This document shows positions 27,345 through 40,513 of a stretch of 64,000 nucleotides of DNA, one piece after another. The DNA is taken from assembly GCA_037975125.1 (NCBI GenBank), contig CM075853.1, forward strand, positions 29,068,295 to 29,132,294, read 5' to 3'. This stretch comes from Latrodectus hesperus (lineage: Eukaryota; Arthropoda; Arachnida; Araneae; Theridiidae). Every line of letters starts with the position of its first letter. Position 1 is the stretch's first letter. The position numbers were made by a program, and so were the translations under genes. Under the pieces are notes generated by a model. It was not told where the DNA came from. It searched no databases and saw only the letters and a program-made list of their open reading frames with translations.

Positions 27345-29121
27345 ATCAAATTTTATAAAATTTAATTATGTCAAGCCAGGGAACTTATAAACAATTAATT
27401 TCATATTTATTTTAAAGCATATTTTGAGATTTTATACAAGAAAAATATTAACTTAAAACATGTTTCAAATTAGGGGTACAGATGTCAAACAAACGGGGTA
27501 CAGAGAACTCATAATTTTTCTGGATATCCAGTCTACCTCCAAGATATAATACATGATGACATAAATTTTCATACTTTATTTTAAGTAGGATAACTCTGTA
27601 AGTTAATAATAATCAAGTTAGTGTTATTATATGAAAAATGATACTCATTATAGATTTAAGTGTTACAAGAATTAGAACTGTTCCATTAGTTAATTTGATT
27701 TTAAATTAATTAGCATTCCTTTCTTTGTAAAAGTTGAAGTATGTTTTTAACTATGCCTACGTACATAATATGATTTGTATAAACCATAAAATATTATGTG
27801 TTTAATTTTAGGTATGCATAAATTGGTTTGTTTATTTCATAAGTTTGTGATTATTGCCTGTTTTTGATAATAATTAAAAGAAATTAACAATAGTAGATTG
27901 ATTCAGAACTACAACAATCCTCCATGCAAAGATAGCACTGGAACTCAAGATGAAAAGAAGTCAAAAACAAAGTATAATCAATTGAGAGACCAAAAGATAT
28001 ATGATATTTTAATACTCATTAAAATTTAGAAGTATTAGAGAAAATTTTTCTAGAGTATTTTCTCTCATTTCCTTTTTCCGAGTCCACATTTAAGATTTAA
28101 TATCTAATTCTTATTTTAAAATGGAATCATATCAACCTTAAAAGAAAATATTTTCTGGCTTATTCAAGATCTTAATTTATATAAATACTTATATAAATTT
28201 TCACATTGAATATAGTTTTATTTGAATAGCTTATCTTATAATGAATAACATTAATAAATAACATTATTTTTTGAAAGCATCTTGTTTATCGCTTTATGAG
28301 TGCTTAAATCTGCTATATTGTATCATTATTAATTCGTGTTCATATTTTCACAAAAACTAATTAATTTAAGTTTCGAAAATATTTGGTTTTAGTAATTTTC
28401 AAGGAAAATATTTCGATATTTTTACTGAAATGGTTTTTGAATTACATTTTATATAACCAAAATATCCTTATGTTATATAAATAAAAAAGCTGTTTAACGC
28501 TATATTTGCATCAAATAATGTTGATTCTTGGATTAAATGAAACTTAAACATCAACCTATCAAAGCAGTACCTATTCTGACATCTAAGTGTGATCTTATTC
28601 TATCCTAAATAAGATTTTATTCTTCTGATTAAAGTTATTAATTTTGCAGAAAGAAATAAGTAATCTTTTTATCCTAAGAGCATTTGCAAATGTTAGAAAT
28701 TTTTCTCCTAATGCAATACACATTTATAATAGGTAAAATCAGGTTTTTAATTTCTATGCTGAAGTGGTGCTATACATGATATCTTCTAAAAATTACAAAA
28801 TAATTGAAAGGCTAAATATTTTAATTTAGAATAATTTTGAATTAGTATTACTAATAGAATTCATTTTGGCTTAAAAACTTTTAAGGCAGTACAAAGAAAG
28901 ACAAAAGAGTGCTTAACAAAAATTATGCTTAACATGCAACAATTTTTGTTAAGCATAAAGAAAGTTATGCTAAACAAAAATTGTATTAAAAAGTTTCTGA
29001 ATTTTTCATAAGTCATTATAATTAAAAAAATATAGATGTCTGTATTATAAAGATCTGCTATTGATATGATGGCTTTTATAAAGCACTCATATAGAATATG
29101 TTGCTATATAAAGCAAACTTA
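27342..29121. other. AT-rich DNA, small repeats only
   Basis: The direct repeat GGGGTACAGA occurs at 27473-27482 and 27495-27504. The inverted repeat at 28910-28955 is listed separately. An imperfect tandem duplication of about 30 bp (TAGAATATGTTG units) lies near 29075-29132. No gene was recognised. Confidence 0.5.
28910..28955. repeat. Perfect 15-bp inverted repeat
   Basis: TGCTTAACAAAAATT (28910-28924) pairs with 28941-28955. A diverged direct copy of the arm (TGCTAAACAAAAATTG) follows at about 28968-28983. Confidence 0.7.
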
Positions 29122-29130
29122 TAGAATATG

Positions 29131-29511
29131 TTGTTACTAATGACACTTGGACAAGCAAAGCTCGCTTTGCCTTGGATTTGCGAATTTAAGTCAATTGGGA
29201 TCGTCTTTCGTTTAATCAGAGCACCATGAAGGTGAAAGTATGATTTTTGCTCTTCAAATCCTCCGATAGATGGCAGCACCCGAGGATCTACTCCCTCAAT
29301 TTTGGCATTGATCTGAAGGGGAAGTAAATTTCTCCAGACCATTGCACAAATGGTAACTGCTCAACGAGCAAACCACAGTACTTTCGATTCCACAGATTTA
29401 ACGAGCACGTATATCGCATGTATACGGTAGGTCTTTGACGGCATTGGGTATCGAACCCCACTCTTCCGGATGGAAGGCCGATACCCTAACCATTAGGCTA
29501 CCACGACCTAG
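29131..29511 (-). mobile_element. tRNA-derived SINE, family D, minus strand
   Basis: On the minus strand the head starts near 29510 with a GTGGTAGCCTAATGGTTAGG A-box region. The B box appears on the plus strand as GGTATCGAACC at 29447-29457. The body runs to a 3' end containing GCTTTGCTTGTCCAAGTGTC and a short AAC-type terminus. The flanks TAGAATATG at 29122-29130 and 29512-29520 form a 9-bp target duplication. The minus-strand ORF 29076-29342 is a shadow of the SINE body. Confidence 0.9.
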
Positions 29512-29520
29512 TAGAATATG

Positions 29521-31057
29521 CTGATTATATATCAGAGTGGTAAATTAAATAACATATTGTATATAAAAATACTTCATAAAGTGTTTCATAAATAATTTAA
29601 TTCTTTTATTGATAACATTTGAAATAACATAACATTAATATTAAAATGTATTAATAGTTTAATGAAAGCTTTATTCAAATTTGTTTCTTAATAATTTTAC
29701 TATTTTAAAATATATTAAAAGGCATTAATTTGTGCTACCTATTGCCACAAATTAATGCATTGTAATATATATTTTTATAAAAAAATTATCTATATTACCA
29801 TAGTTAATAATATAACTATAAATATGAACATGAAAAAGGCAATTTTTTTATAACAATTTAATAAGATAAATATATTTTTGACTTATTTTTCACAGGTTAT
29901 AAAATCTAATACTTATATAAATTCTTTAATAAATAAAATTCAAAATAGTTTGGTTTGAGTTAGTATAAAAGTTCACGTATTTTTTATTCTTCAAATTCTT
30001 AAATTGTAATTTGTAATTAATAAAAAAATCTCTCTCAAAATAAAAGTGAAGAGGAAATAGTTTCTGCAACTCATTTAAGAATGCAATTAAATTTCCAGAC
30101 GTAAATAAGATTTAAATGGAAAAATTGAATGGAAGACAAGTCAGAAAGATATTGCAAATATTCTCGTAAACCATATGAGGCAAATCTTACTCTTTTTAGC
30201 CATATTAGTGCAAAATTCCTCTTTAAAAATATAATGATTTATTTCGTGAGGTAAACAATTTCATTCCTATTTCTATTATTTAAGAACATTTCTAGAAAAA
30301 GTATTTGTCTTAAATTTTAGAAATATTTTTATAATATTTTATTCTAATGAGTTCATTTAAGATTCTGTAAAACTTAAGTGATGTTTACATATTTTTGTGA
30401 TGCTAATTTAAACTATGTAAATATTAAAAAAGAAGAATTTTCAACCAAATGAATGGCAACTTTAAGAAGATTTTAAATTAAAATAAAAATATTATAGACA
30501 CTCCTAAAATTAATATTTTGCCTAAAACAAACAATTTAATGGCATTGCTTTATGCTTACCATTACTATAACACTATATAAAAATTAATATAACACCATTT
30601 AAGCTTACTAGTATGTAGTACTATTAAAAAGCATCCTATCTATTATTTTAAATTTTATTACAATTGTTTTTTAATTTTTCCATACATTATTCGTACATTA
30701 TGTTAGTATTTCTTCCCAGTTTATAATTGATTTATTTAATTTTGGAAATTAATCTTAAAGGAATACAAAATTTATGATTAATAAATATTAAAGATATCGA
30801 AGTTCAAAAAAAGACAAAAAATATTCCCTTCACGTTAATTGTTTTTCATATTCAGACATTTAAGAAGAAAAGTTAAGGTAATATACAGTTCAAGTTAGAA
30901 AACTTTAAATATGTGTATATTGTTTACCTACGTCCACACACAAAACTTAAACATATTAGTATTTAGGCAAAACATTATATGCAAATAAATGAACTATTTT
31001 TAATTTTCAGCATCAAATAAGTTTTTATGAACCGAGAGACAATTTTGAAAAAGTTAT
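29521..31057. other. AT-rich DNA, no gene seen
   Basis: No coding signal, tandem array or transposon terminus was recognised. Confidence 0.55.
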
Positions 31058-31075
31058 ATATATGTATATATATAT

Positions 31076-31460
31076 GTTGTTACTTATAACACTTGGACAA
31101 GACAAGATCGCTATACCTTGGCAATGCGAATTTCAGTCAATAGGGAGCGTTTTTCGTTTTAATCAGAGCACCATGAAGGTGAAAGTACGTCTGTGCTCTT
31201 TTTTAAATCCCCCGATAAATGGCACCACCAGAAAATCCACTCACTCAATTTTGACATTAATCTGAAGTGGGAGGAAATTTTCTCCAGACCATTGCACCCA
31301 TCCTAACTGCTCAACGACCGAACACAGGACTTTCGATACCACAGATTTAACGAGTACGTACATCGCATGTACTCTGTGGGTCTTTGACGGCATTGGGAAT
31401 CGAACCCCACTCTTCCAGATGGAAGGCCGATACCCTAACCATTAGGCTACCACGACCTCG
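31076..31460 (-). mobile_element. tRNA-derived SINE, family D, minus strand
   Basis: It is nearly co-linear with the 29131 copy. The B box appears as GGAATCGAACC at 31396-31406, with the head near 31440-31460 and the 3' end at the left. The candidate target duplication is ATATGTTG (left flank to about 31079; right flank about 31465-31472). Its right flank also resembles that of the 29131 copy (TAGAATATGYTGAT). ORFs at 31062-31265 and 31347-31598 are shadows. Confidence 0.88.
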
Positions 31461-33539
31461 TAGAATATGTTGATTTATAAAATACCCATGTTGAATAAAA
31501 ATGCTTGTAGATTTGAGAGTAGGGTTATCATCAAATTGAATTTTGAAAGCCTTGAAATATTTATGATTATTGTCTACTGAATCCCCTGTTTCAAACACAG
31601 TACTATGGATTTGAGAGAGATTAATAAATTCTTTTTCATAAATGTTGGCTTCTTCCTCGATTACTTTTCATGCAAATTAAAATACAGCTAAGAATCTTAA
31701 TTATTATTGGAATTTTATTTTATGAAAATAATTTGAACAACTGAATTTATTACTCTTTTCGAATAAAAAATTCATAAGAATAATATTTTTTGAATAATAA
31801 GACAGCCATAGAATTTGAAAATCTTTTATATTTTGATTCTGAGTTTTTAAATTTTAATATTTTTAGATTCACTCTATCATTAAAACTTAAGAATTGAAAT
31901 ATATTTTAAAACTAATGAGAGTTATAGTATTTGTAATTTAAACAATGAAACTGAAAACAGTTGATTTAATAATTGTAACTTTAATAAATGAGAAGAACTC
32001 ATATTGTTAAACAATCACATTACAAATAAATACATTTTTGAAGAAATTGAATTGATTTATAAATTAGTTATTTTTATATACTCTTTACATGGATATTAGT
32101 TGAGATTATCATGAAGTTATTGTTGGAGATCCGGAATTAGTGTGAAATTTAAGGTTGTGATTTAAGACATTATTTTGTTAACTTCAGCTCTGAGAAAGCG
32201 AAAAGTAAGCTAATTAAAAGGAATAATAAATGCCTTCCCTTTCACGAATAAAAAAACTTCTGCTGACATTCATATTCATGATCTCATTTGTCATTAATCT
32301 GATAATCAATCGTTAATATCAAACAAATAATTATCAATCAATTAAATAACAAATTAATGATATATGATCTGATAATTAATGGATATAATATCGCTTATTT
32401 TAATTAATCTTGGGAAGGCTTTTTTATTGCAAATTATTATAATTAATCGGAAATTATATTAAATAGAATATGCAAAATAGGTTATTTTGCATATTCTATT
32501 TAATATAATTATACATAATTATACATAATATTTAATATAATTATACAATAAATAATTATACATAATAGGTTATTAATAAATTAAGCTAACTTCGTATTGA
32601 TATTGTGACTTTAGAATAATAAGTTCGGCCCTATCCTTGTCAAAATTTCAAGCTTCAAAATAGTATAATTGTTAACACTCTAACTACTTTCAATATGAAG
32701 ATTAGCATGTACTATAAGGTTTTTGCTTATGTAATTATCACTATTTTGTATTCATATAGTATTTATATTTCTTCAAATAACAAAACTTATTTTTGAGATA
32801 GCTTTTACGAGAATAATTGAATAGAATGCATATAAAGATGAGAATATTTTATAATTATTTCAAAAGAGCACAAGTATTTCCAACACAAAGACAAATTTTA
32901 CTTTTAGTATAATTCTTTTATTATATATTGTTAAAATTTGGGCTTATGTTACATTTTAAAATTAAACGTGAAGAGTTTTATTTAATAAATAAAATTAGAA
33001 TATTTTATTTGAAGACATATAATAGCTTTAGGATGCTTTTCATAAGAATAACTTAATTAATTTTTGGAGAATGGAAATGCGTTTTAATATGGTGTGGTTT
33101 ACGGATATGCGACAACGAAATCTTTTCTAGATTTAATTAGCGACTGAAGTATTTGTACTCTTTTAGATATGTTTCCTTGATATATTTTTTAATAACTGAA
33201 CTTTTATTGTGAGTTTTGATTAAACTTTTCTATTATCAGAATTGTAGAAATGTTTTGTTGAATTTTACCTTTATATTACATAGGCAACTTAATTTTGGCA
33301 ATTTTTGGTTTTTTTCATTTTCCATTTTAGTTTTGAATTTGAAGTAGTTCTGAGGATTTGGAAAATTAATGAGATATATTCAGTAACATTTATTTTAAAA
33401 AAGTGATGCAATGACTTCATTATCTATAATAAGATAAATACTAAATATTTTATTAATATAGTTGGTAATCAGCTGACACTGGTATAAAGGTTCATTACTG
33501 CGAAACACATGCTTTATTCTAATATTTTAAAATAATTGT
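31461..33539. other. AT-rich DNA with one long perfect palindrome
   Basis: No gene was recognised. The palindrome at 32452-32510 and the TATAATTATACATAAT repeats after it (to about 32570) are the only structure seen. Confidence 0.5.
32452..32510. repeat. Perfect 28-bp inverted repeat with three-base spacer
   Basis: The arm 32452-32479 (core AGAATATGCAAAATA) is the exact reverse complement of 32483-32510, with spacer GGT. It is followed by short direct repeats of ATAATTATACATA type to about 32570. It may be a miniature hairpin element or a replication-error product. Confidence 0.85.
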
Positions 33540-34010
33540 AATTGTTGTGGCACAGGTGTCGTATAATTCAAGATGCCAAATTCTGGGTTTGGTGACTTTT
33601 TGGCGGATTTTCTTTTTTATCTGGCAACCTGGTTTTTAATACGTCATACAGGCGAAGACCAATAAGAATTATGTTGGAAAATTCAATTTTGACAACCCTA
33701 GTGTTTATGTCATCGCGACGAGATTTAGAACATTTTGTTCCATTTACATTTTATTAGAAATTTTTGCGAGGAAACTTCACACGAATTTTTTGTGTGTTTT
33801 ACAATTTGCTTGACATTTTGGATACTTAAATTCCAGGTTGTATTGCTCTTTTTCATTACTTTAAATAATCTTTTCGTCACAGTTACAACTTATTCGCACG
33901 GCATTACGTCACATTACGTCATCTTGGCAACATTTCATCGTCGCCAAAAAATTCAAAATTTGAGACCTTGGATTACTTGTGCAACTGTTGTTTTTGAAAC
34001 CAATTAAATA
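33540..34010. promoter_or_regulatory. Candidate regulatory segment with three CRE-like sites
   Basis: TACGTCAT occurs at 33640-33647 and TTACGTCA at 33904-33911 and 33914-33921. The core ACGTCA is the CREB/ATF family recognition sequence. The segment also carries TTTTTGGCGG near 33595, two GGCAAC motifs and more CpGs than the surroundings. TTTTTGGCG on the left and CGCCAAAAA on the right (near 33943) are inverted, so a decayed transposon with sub-terminal motifs is an alternative. The plus-strand frame 33735-34007 has no recognisable domain. No transcript start can be shown. Confidence 0.3.
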
Positions 34011-34760
<750 letters not shown>

Positions 34761-34931
34761 ATCACTTTAAAGTTATTAGGTTATGATTAGAATATTAATA
34801 TGTTCAAGACTAATTTATAAATTTATATCACTAATAAGGCTTATAAATTTGAAGCAATAAAATTGAATAGTTGTTCACTTAGCTATAAGCAATTAAGTAT
34901 ATTTTATTTTAGAGTATATATAAGGAACAGC

Positions 34932-35218
34932 AGCCACCCAATTTGTCTAGAGGTCAGCGTACTTGACTGCGGATAGGGAGATCTTGGGTTCGAATCCCGG
35001 TTCGGAAGTGGATGTACGTTCTATCATGTCTTTGTCCTTTCCTTGTATAAATGGGTTGTGATTGGATGCCAATCTTTTAAAGGCATGGTGTACTGAGGCC
35101 TATGGCACGCATGTACTGAGAAAGGTAGACTCCACACCAAAATATGGTTCTGTTGGGGGAAAGGGGAGCAGCGCACCCGATAATGCCAGCCTAGTTGGCA
35201 CACGACAACAGCAACAAC
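34932..35218 (+). mobile_element. tRNA-derived SINE, family B
   Basis: The A-box-like TGTCTAGAGGTCAGC is near 34953 and the B box GGTTCGAATCC is at 34987-34997. The body is diverged in the CCTATAAACGG region. The tail is ACAACAGCAACAACAA. A perfect 10-bp target duplication AAGGAACAGC occurs at 34922-34931 and 35219-35228. The ORF 35062-35298 is a shadow. Confidence 0.92.
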
Positions 35219-35228
35219 AAGGAACAGC

Positions 35229-36908
35229 TTTCTTAAATAAAAATTGTTTTCGCATATTACTTATATTTGATACTAAATTTCCGTCAACTGTATTATAATG
35301 AAAATGAATAAAGTAATTATTAACGTTTATATTCTAATTAATATCAGAATATTAATTCTAAATAACATAAAAAATATTCAAAATGCTTATAAATTGATTC
35401 ACATGAAGAGTTTTGTTTCTTAGTGACACAAATGTATTTTCGGAACATATAGATGAGAAATTGGAGAGGATGTTATAGTAAAATTTGAAGCTGTTAGGGA
35501 AATGACTTTCTTCCCTGTTTTTTAAGTAATGGTGTTCTCTAAATCTTTACTACGTTGTGGATGAAATATCGTCAGTTCAATATTGCTTAAACTTTGTCTC
35601 TAGTTATTTATGTCAGGTATATCTTTACATGATGCATCCTGCTTATGCACTCTTGTACTTTTCATTAAAATGTTTGATATTTTCCAAAACTTCTTGAAAA
35701 ATCGTTTTTAAATATTTTTGAATTTATTATTTTTTATTTATAATATTTTTATTACTGGATGGTGATTTATTTAAATTATTTTCTTATTGCGTAGTTTATC
35801 TTATTGTAATATAAAACCTAGTTGTATCTAAGATAATCAGTGATTTTAAGATTGGCATAGTAACATTTTTACAAAATTATTTAAAAAATGAATTTATTAA
35901 TGAATGCAAAATGTCTTAGTTAAAACTAATAAAATACTTTAATAGTAATAATTGCTTGTAACATTCTTACTTCAAAATTGCTTTTTTAGTATTATAAGAA
36001 TTATAGGAATGATTGATTTTTGCTACAGACCAACCTATAGGTTTAAGATTTCACACAGTATTTTCAAAAAAGGGAAAAGGTATTTTGTACAAAAGAAGAA
36101 TCATTATCAAGAAATTGATCAAATTTTAACATATTTAAAAATAGTTTTTCGAAATTAAATACGGTTGAAAAGGTCATTTTGTTTCTTTCATTTATTTAAC
36201 CATTAAACCCAAGATTGCTAAATATTCTTTGTAATCACACCAAATTTGTCATTATTCCAAGTTACTAATGTTAATGGGAGTAATTTAAAAAGTCCCTGAT
36301 AAATTTAAGAGAGTGTTAAAATATCAATGGTCCAGGTCACAAAAATGAAATTCATTAAACTCACGAAAATGTGAAAAAAATATTAAGTTCAAACTCTCAA
36401 ATATTATTGGCAAAATTACCAAATTTCCATATAAATCACTTAAGTTCACGATATTTATCTATAGCACACTATTTTAATAATATTATAGGAACTTACTCTG
36501 TATCATTTGAATGAGAACTCATCAGGGTTGCAAGAGGAACCATATATACTGACTGGAATTCTACTCGTAATCATTTGATAATAGATACCTAATGAAAGGT
36601 ATACAGGTTTTCCATCATTGTTTGGAATGTATTAGATTTGAAAGATGGGTGTAGTTCATTCGGAAAATAAGAAGTTTACTTCTGCAGAAAGCTTTAAAAA
36701 TGGGAATTACGTTCAAAGCGATGATTGTAAAACGTTCACGGGTTCCCAGCAATAAATGACATAAAAAAATGGGTGTAACATTTTTGGTACATTACCTTTG
36801 CATTGTGTGATAATTACAAATGACCTATACAATTCTGTGTAAGAAATAATTTAATAACTAAAAGCAATGGTAAGATTTTAAATCACCCACATTGATTTAC
36901 TTGAGTTT
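35229..36908. other. AT-rich DNA, slightly more complex near its end
   Basis: No domain was recognised in the frame 35952-36158. The section 36490-36780 is more mixed in composition, but I can assign nothing to it. Confidence 0.5.
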
Positions 36909-36916
36909 TTCCTTAG

Positions 36917-37223
36917 CCATAGCGGTGCAGGCGAGGCCCCAGCCTTAAGGTTAACGGGCTCAGGATACTCGCCCATCACTAAGTGCCTCATAATTTGGAA
37001 CCACGGTCAGGTGATGAAGAGACATCCTCCTCTCAACCTCCACGCCACATCAGCGGAAGGACTTTGAATGTCACTTATTGATGTGGACAAGTCCCCAACC
37101 CATGGAGTTCCAGCAACCAGTGAAAGAGAAAATGGGGTTACCCTCACAATCACTGCCCGCAGCTAAACTTTGTTGATGTTAACGGGAAGCGGTTTAAAGC
37201 TACTGAACCACAGGAGATCGCTC
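36917..37223 (-). mobile_element. SINE family E, minus strand, with its own 3' end
   Basis: Read on the minus strand it shares the E head with 21414-21680 (CGCTTCCCGT, GGTTGGGGAC-like and CACCTGACCGTGGTTC blocks). After GAGGCACTTA it continues into a different 3' end (36917-36979 on the plus strand) instead of the D tail. TTCCTTAG flanks both sides (36909-36916 and 37224-37231), a probable 8-bp target duplication. No clear tRNA B box was seen. Confidence 0.8.
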
Positions 37224-37404
37224 TTCCTTAGATAGCAGATTGTTTTCATTCTTCACAAAGAAAATGTCAGGAAACGCAATAGTCATACGTATAGAAAGCA
37301 GAAAGACATAAATCTTTTTGTTCAAATATAGTTAAAACTTCGTACATTTTATCCTGAAGGATGATTAAATGCTAATAAAATGCTATTATGTATATTTTTA
37401 CTAT

Positions 37405-37708
37405 GTCAACCGATGGGCTGAGTAGTTAGCGTTCCTGACTCCTGAGCTGTTGGTCCCGGGTTTGAATCCCGGTTCGGGCATGGATGTTTCTTTCCTTCTC
37501 TGTTCTCTCTGTCCTTTCTTCTGTGTTGTTGTATGAATGTGGCCCGCCCTATAAACGGGTTTGTGGTGGTATGGCGCGGGTAACGCTACTCGCCTCCGTG
37601 ACTTGGTTCACAGGTGCCCGCTGGGTAACGATAAATGAGTAGCAGTTACTGGCCTTGTTGTGGCATAGGGTTCAGTCGCCCTTGTGTTTCCGCCATTGGA
37701 TAAAAAAA
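37405..37708 (+). mobile_element. tRNA-derived SINE, family A, full length
   Basis: The A-box-like GGGCTGAGTAGTTAGC is near 37415 and the B box GGTTTGAATCC is at 37459-37469. The CCCTATAAACGGGT motif is near 37547 and the element ends in an A run at 37702-37708. The flanks TTTACTAT at 37397-37404 and 37709-37716 form an 8-bp target duplication. It is the best-preserved A copy alongside 6873. Confidence 0.92.
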
Positions 37709-37716
37709 TTTACTAT

Positions 37717-40499
37717 TGAATTCAACAACATGATTAACAGCACAATAAGAAACACAAACAAAGTTTGTGAGACATTTGCTTAAGTTTGGTATCAGAACAC
37801 TGAATTAAAGGAAATTTCTGATGCTTTTAAGCTTGTTGTGTTAGAAGCAAGCATCTTTAAATGGCTGATGAAGGGAAAGAAAAATTTCTGAGATAAATTT
37901 GTGTAAATGACCTAAAGAACTTGAATAGAAAAGCTTATTGCATTTTATTTAAATGATCAAATTGTAATGCTAGAGGTGCATCATAACAAAAACAAAATTG
38001 TAAAAAGTGACCAATGTATTTAATCGTGGTTTTTGAGAATTTTCCAAAAATTTAAGAGCAAAAAGAATCAGGTTCTTATGTAAAATGATTTACAAGATAA
38101 AAAAATTGATTATATATTAATTGTGATTGCATGAATTTAATAAAAATTAGTTGAAAAATGATCTGTTCTTAAAATTATGCCTCATAATTTTTAGTATTCG
38201 ATATTTGATTGATAATTAAAAGAAAAAACAATCTTTGTAAATATGAAAAAATAGTAAAATTATTATTTACATAAAATATTTTTCATGAAATTGTAAATAT
38301 TGTATTTCCAACTAAATAATCTGTATTAGTCCCGATGAGAAAGTAATATATTTATTTATGTTTTCATTCAATGATATAAGTTTTACGAAAACTGATTCTA
38401 TACTTCTCTGATGATTTTGGAAGATTTTGGAATTAATATGATGCTTAATGTGATTAGTGAGTCAGAAAGAAATTTTTCAAAATCAATTAGTTGTAAAAAT
38501 TGAAATATATATAGATAAATATAATCATTAATTTATATTATTCTTCTTCTAACAGAAACAAATTTTAAATCTTAGCATCGACAAAATTTTTCAAATGTTT
38601 TTCAAAAATATTCAATTATCCTTTTTGAATAGAAAACATTATTTCTTCATGAGCATTTGTTCTATGAAAAATTATTTCATCATGAAACTAATTTTATTTA
38701 TTTGCGCAATGGAATTATAATTGTTTCGATAAATGTAGCTTAAAGTTTGAAACTCTTAAAATAAATTCTAAATTCATCGGTTTATTTTTGAAACACAAAG
38801 TGACTTTTTAACCAAATAAACTGTAACCGTTTTTCACATAATGGCAAATACGGGTAGTCTAACAAAATAAAAAAATATCATTATAAATAACGACTATAAA
38901 TTCTACTTTATTTACTGTAACTTGATCCTATGTTTTAACGTATTTATTATTGAAAAGTACTAAAGGTAGTTATAAATATAAAACAAATGATTATTTGCTC
39001 CGGAATGAGCAACAATTATTGCAGTATTGACAAACAGATTCATTTTCTGATACTATTGAATATATTATAAAAATAAATTAGTTTTTGTGTGATATCTCTT
39101 TTATAAAATATGAAAAAATGTAATTTTTAGTGAATGTTTTTAAGGGAATTGATAAGACATATTTCTCAACATGCAAATATTAAAGGAAAATTTAAAATAA
39201 TATTTTTTAAATTGATAGAGAGAAAATTCTGTCTTTTAATTGTAATTAGAGGCAGAACTTCCTGCATGATGAAAGCTCTAAAAATAAAATTTTTTATCCT
39301 TAAGTATTACTCGTGATAGAATATTTTTATTTAAGTTTTGCTATTTACTCTTGGTAATTAATATAAATTCTTCATAAAAATTTACTCGAAAACTTCTGCT
39401 TCATTTAAAATAAATCTCTTAATTGAATTATTTTCTAAGGAACAGATAAAATTAAAATTTTCTGCTTATAATTATTGAAATTCAGTATCTGATGGTAATT
39501 AAATTTTATTTTGTTTATAAGATATTCATAGTTGCATTAGTTATCATAGGCAATTAAATAAATGAAGAGGATGGTTTGCTTATAAATGATAGAGAGAATC
39601 TTAACAATATAAATAAATGATATAATTTTTAAATTGTTTATTAAAATTTAGCAATTTTGTTTTCGGAATTTTATTTCAAAGTAATGAAAAATGTATCAAT
39701 AAATTGGCCTCTAATTCGATAATTTTTATTTCTAGTGACAAAATTCACCGAAATTATAATTTTTAATTTTCAAAATTCTCATTTAAATAGTAAATTGAAA
39801 GATTAATAGGAGTATATGAAATGAATTTCATACTCTCCTATTAATCTAATGAATTTCATAGAATAAAACAGAATTCTTAATAGTACTTATTTTTCTGATA
39901 ATTGCAAAAATTTATAACAATTTATTTATTATGATTACGTGTAAGCTATTAATTTATTATAAATAATTGAAAACTTAAATCTATATAGTCGAAGCAGGAA
40001 TCAAAATGTTTTGTAAGCGCTGACACAGAACTTTAGTTCAAAAATGAATTTTACGGATTTTATACATGCTTGGAAAATTTTATGCCAAAATGTATTATTT
40101 TGTACATGTTTGTATTTAGTTACGCAAAGTCACTTTTAGGATTTATTTCATTACGATTCATGTTGTGGAATGAAATTCACAATTGGTAAAGAAATTTTAA
40201 AAGAATTGCTAATGAATATTAGAGTTTAAATACGCCCAAAAGCATTTGCAACGTTGTAAGTAGTTCTTTTGGTAGAAATTAGTTTAAGAGTGCGAAGTGT
40301 ATGAAAAAGTTCAAGCTAGAATTTAATTTTTAATTTAAATTGATTATCAAAATCAAGAAAAAGTCCGGCTCAAATATCACAATAACAATATCTTCATCTA
40401 AGTGCATAAGATCCAGTATTAAAATTCCAGTCAAATTGCCATTTTTGGGAAGTAATTTAAAATAAAACTTATTTTTGTTCTGAGTTATTGACTAAATTT
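37717..40499. other. AT-rich DNA, one hairpin
   Basis: No gene was recognised. The frame 39134-39316 is AT-driven. The imperfect inverted repeat at 39801-39846 is listed separately. Confidence 0.55.
39801..39846. repeat. Imperfect 20-bp inverted repeat
   Basis: GATTAATAGGAGTATATGAA near 39801 pairs with TTCATACTCTCCTATTAATC, ending at 39846. The arms differ at two or three positions. Confidence 0.7.
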
Positions 40500-40513
40500 A
40501 TTAAATATTGTAG

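Noticed and set aside
31347..31598. 83-codon minus-strand ORF
   Set aside because: It overlaps the head and flank of a family D SINE, so it is a shadow of the repeat.
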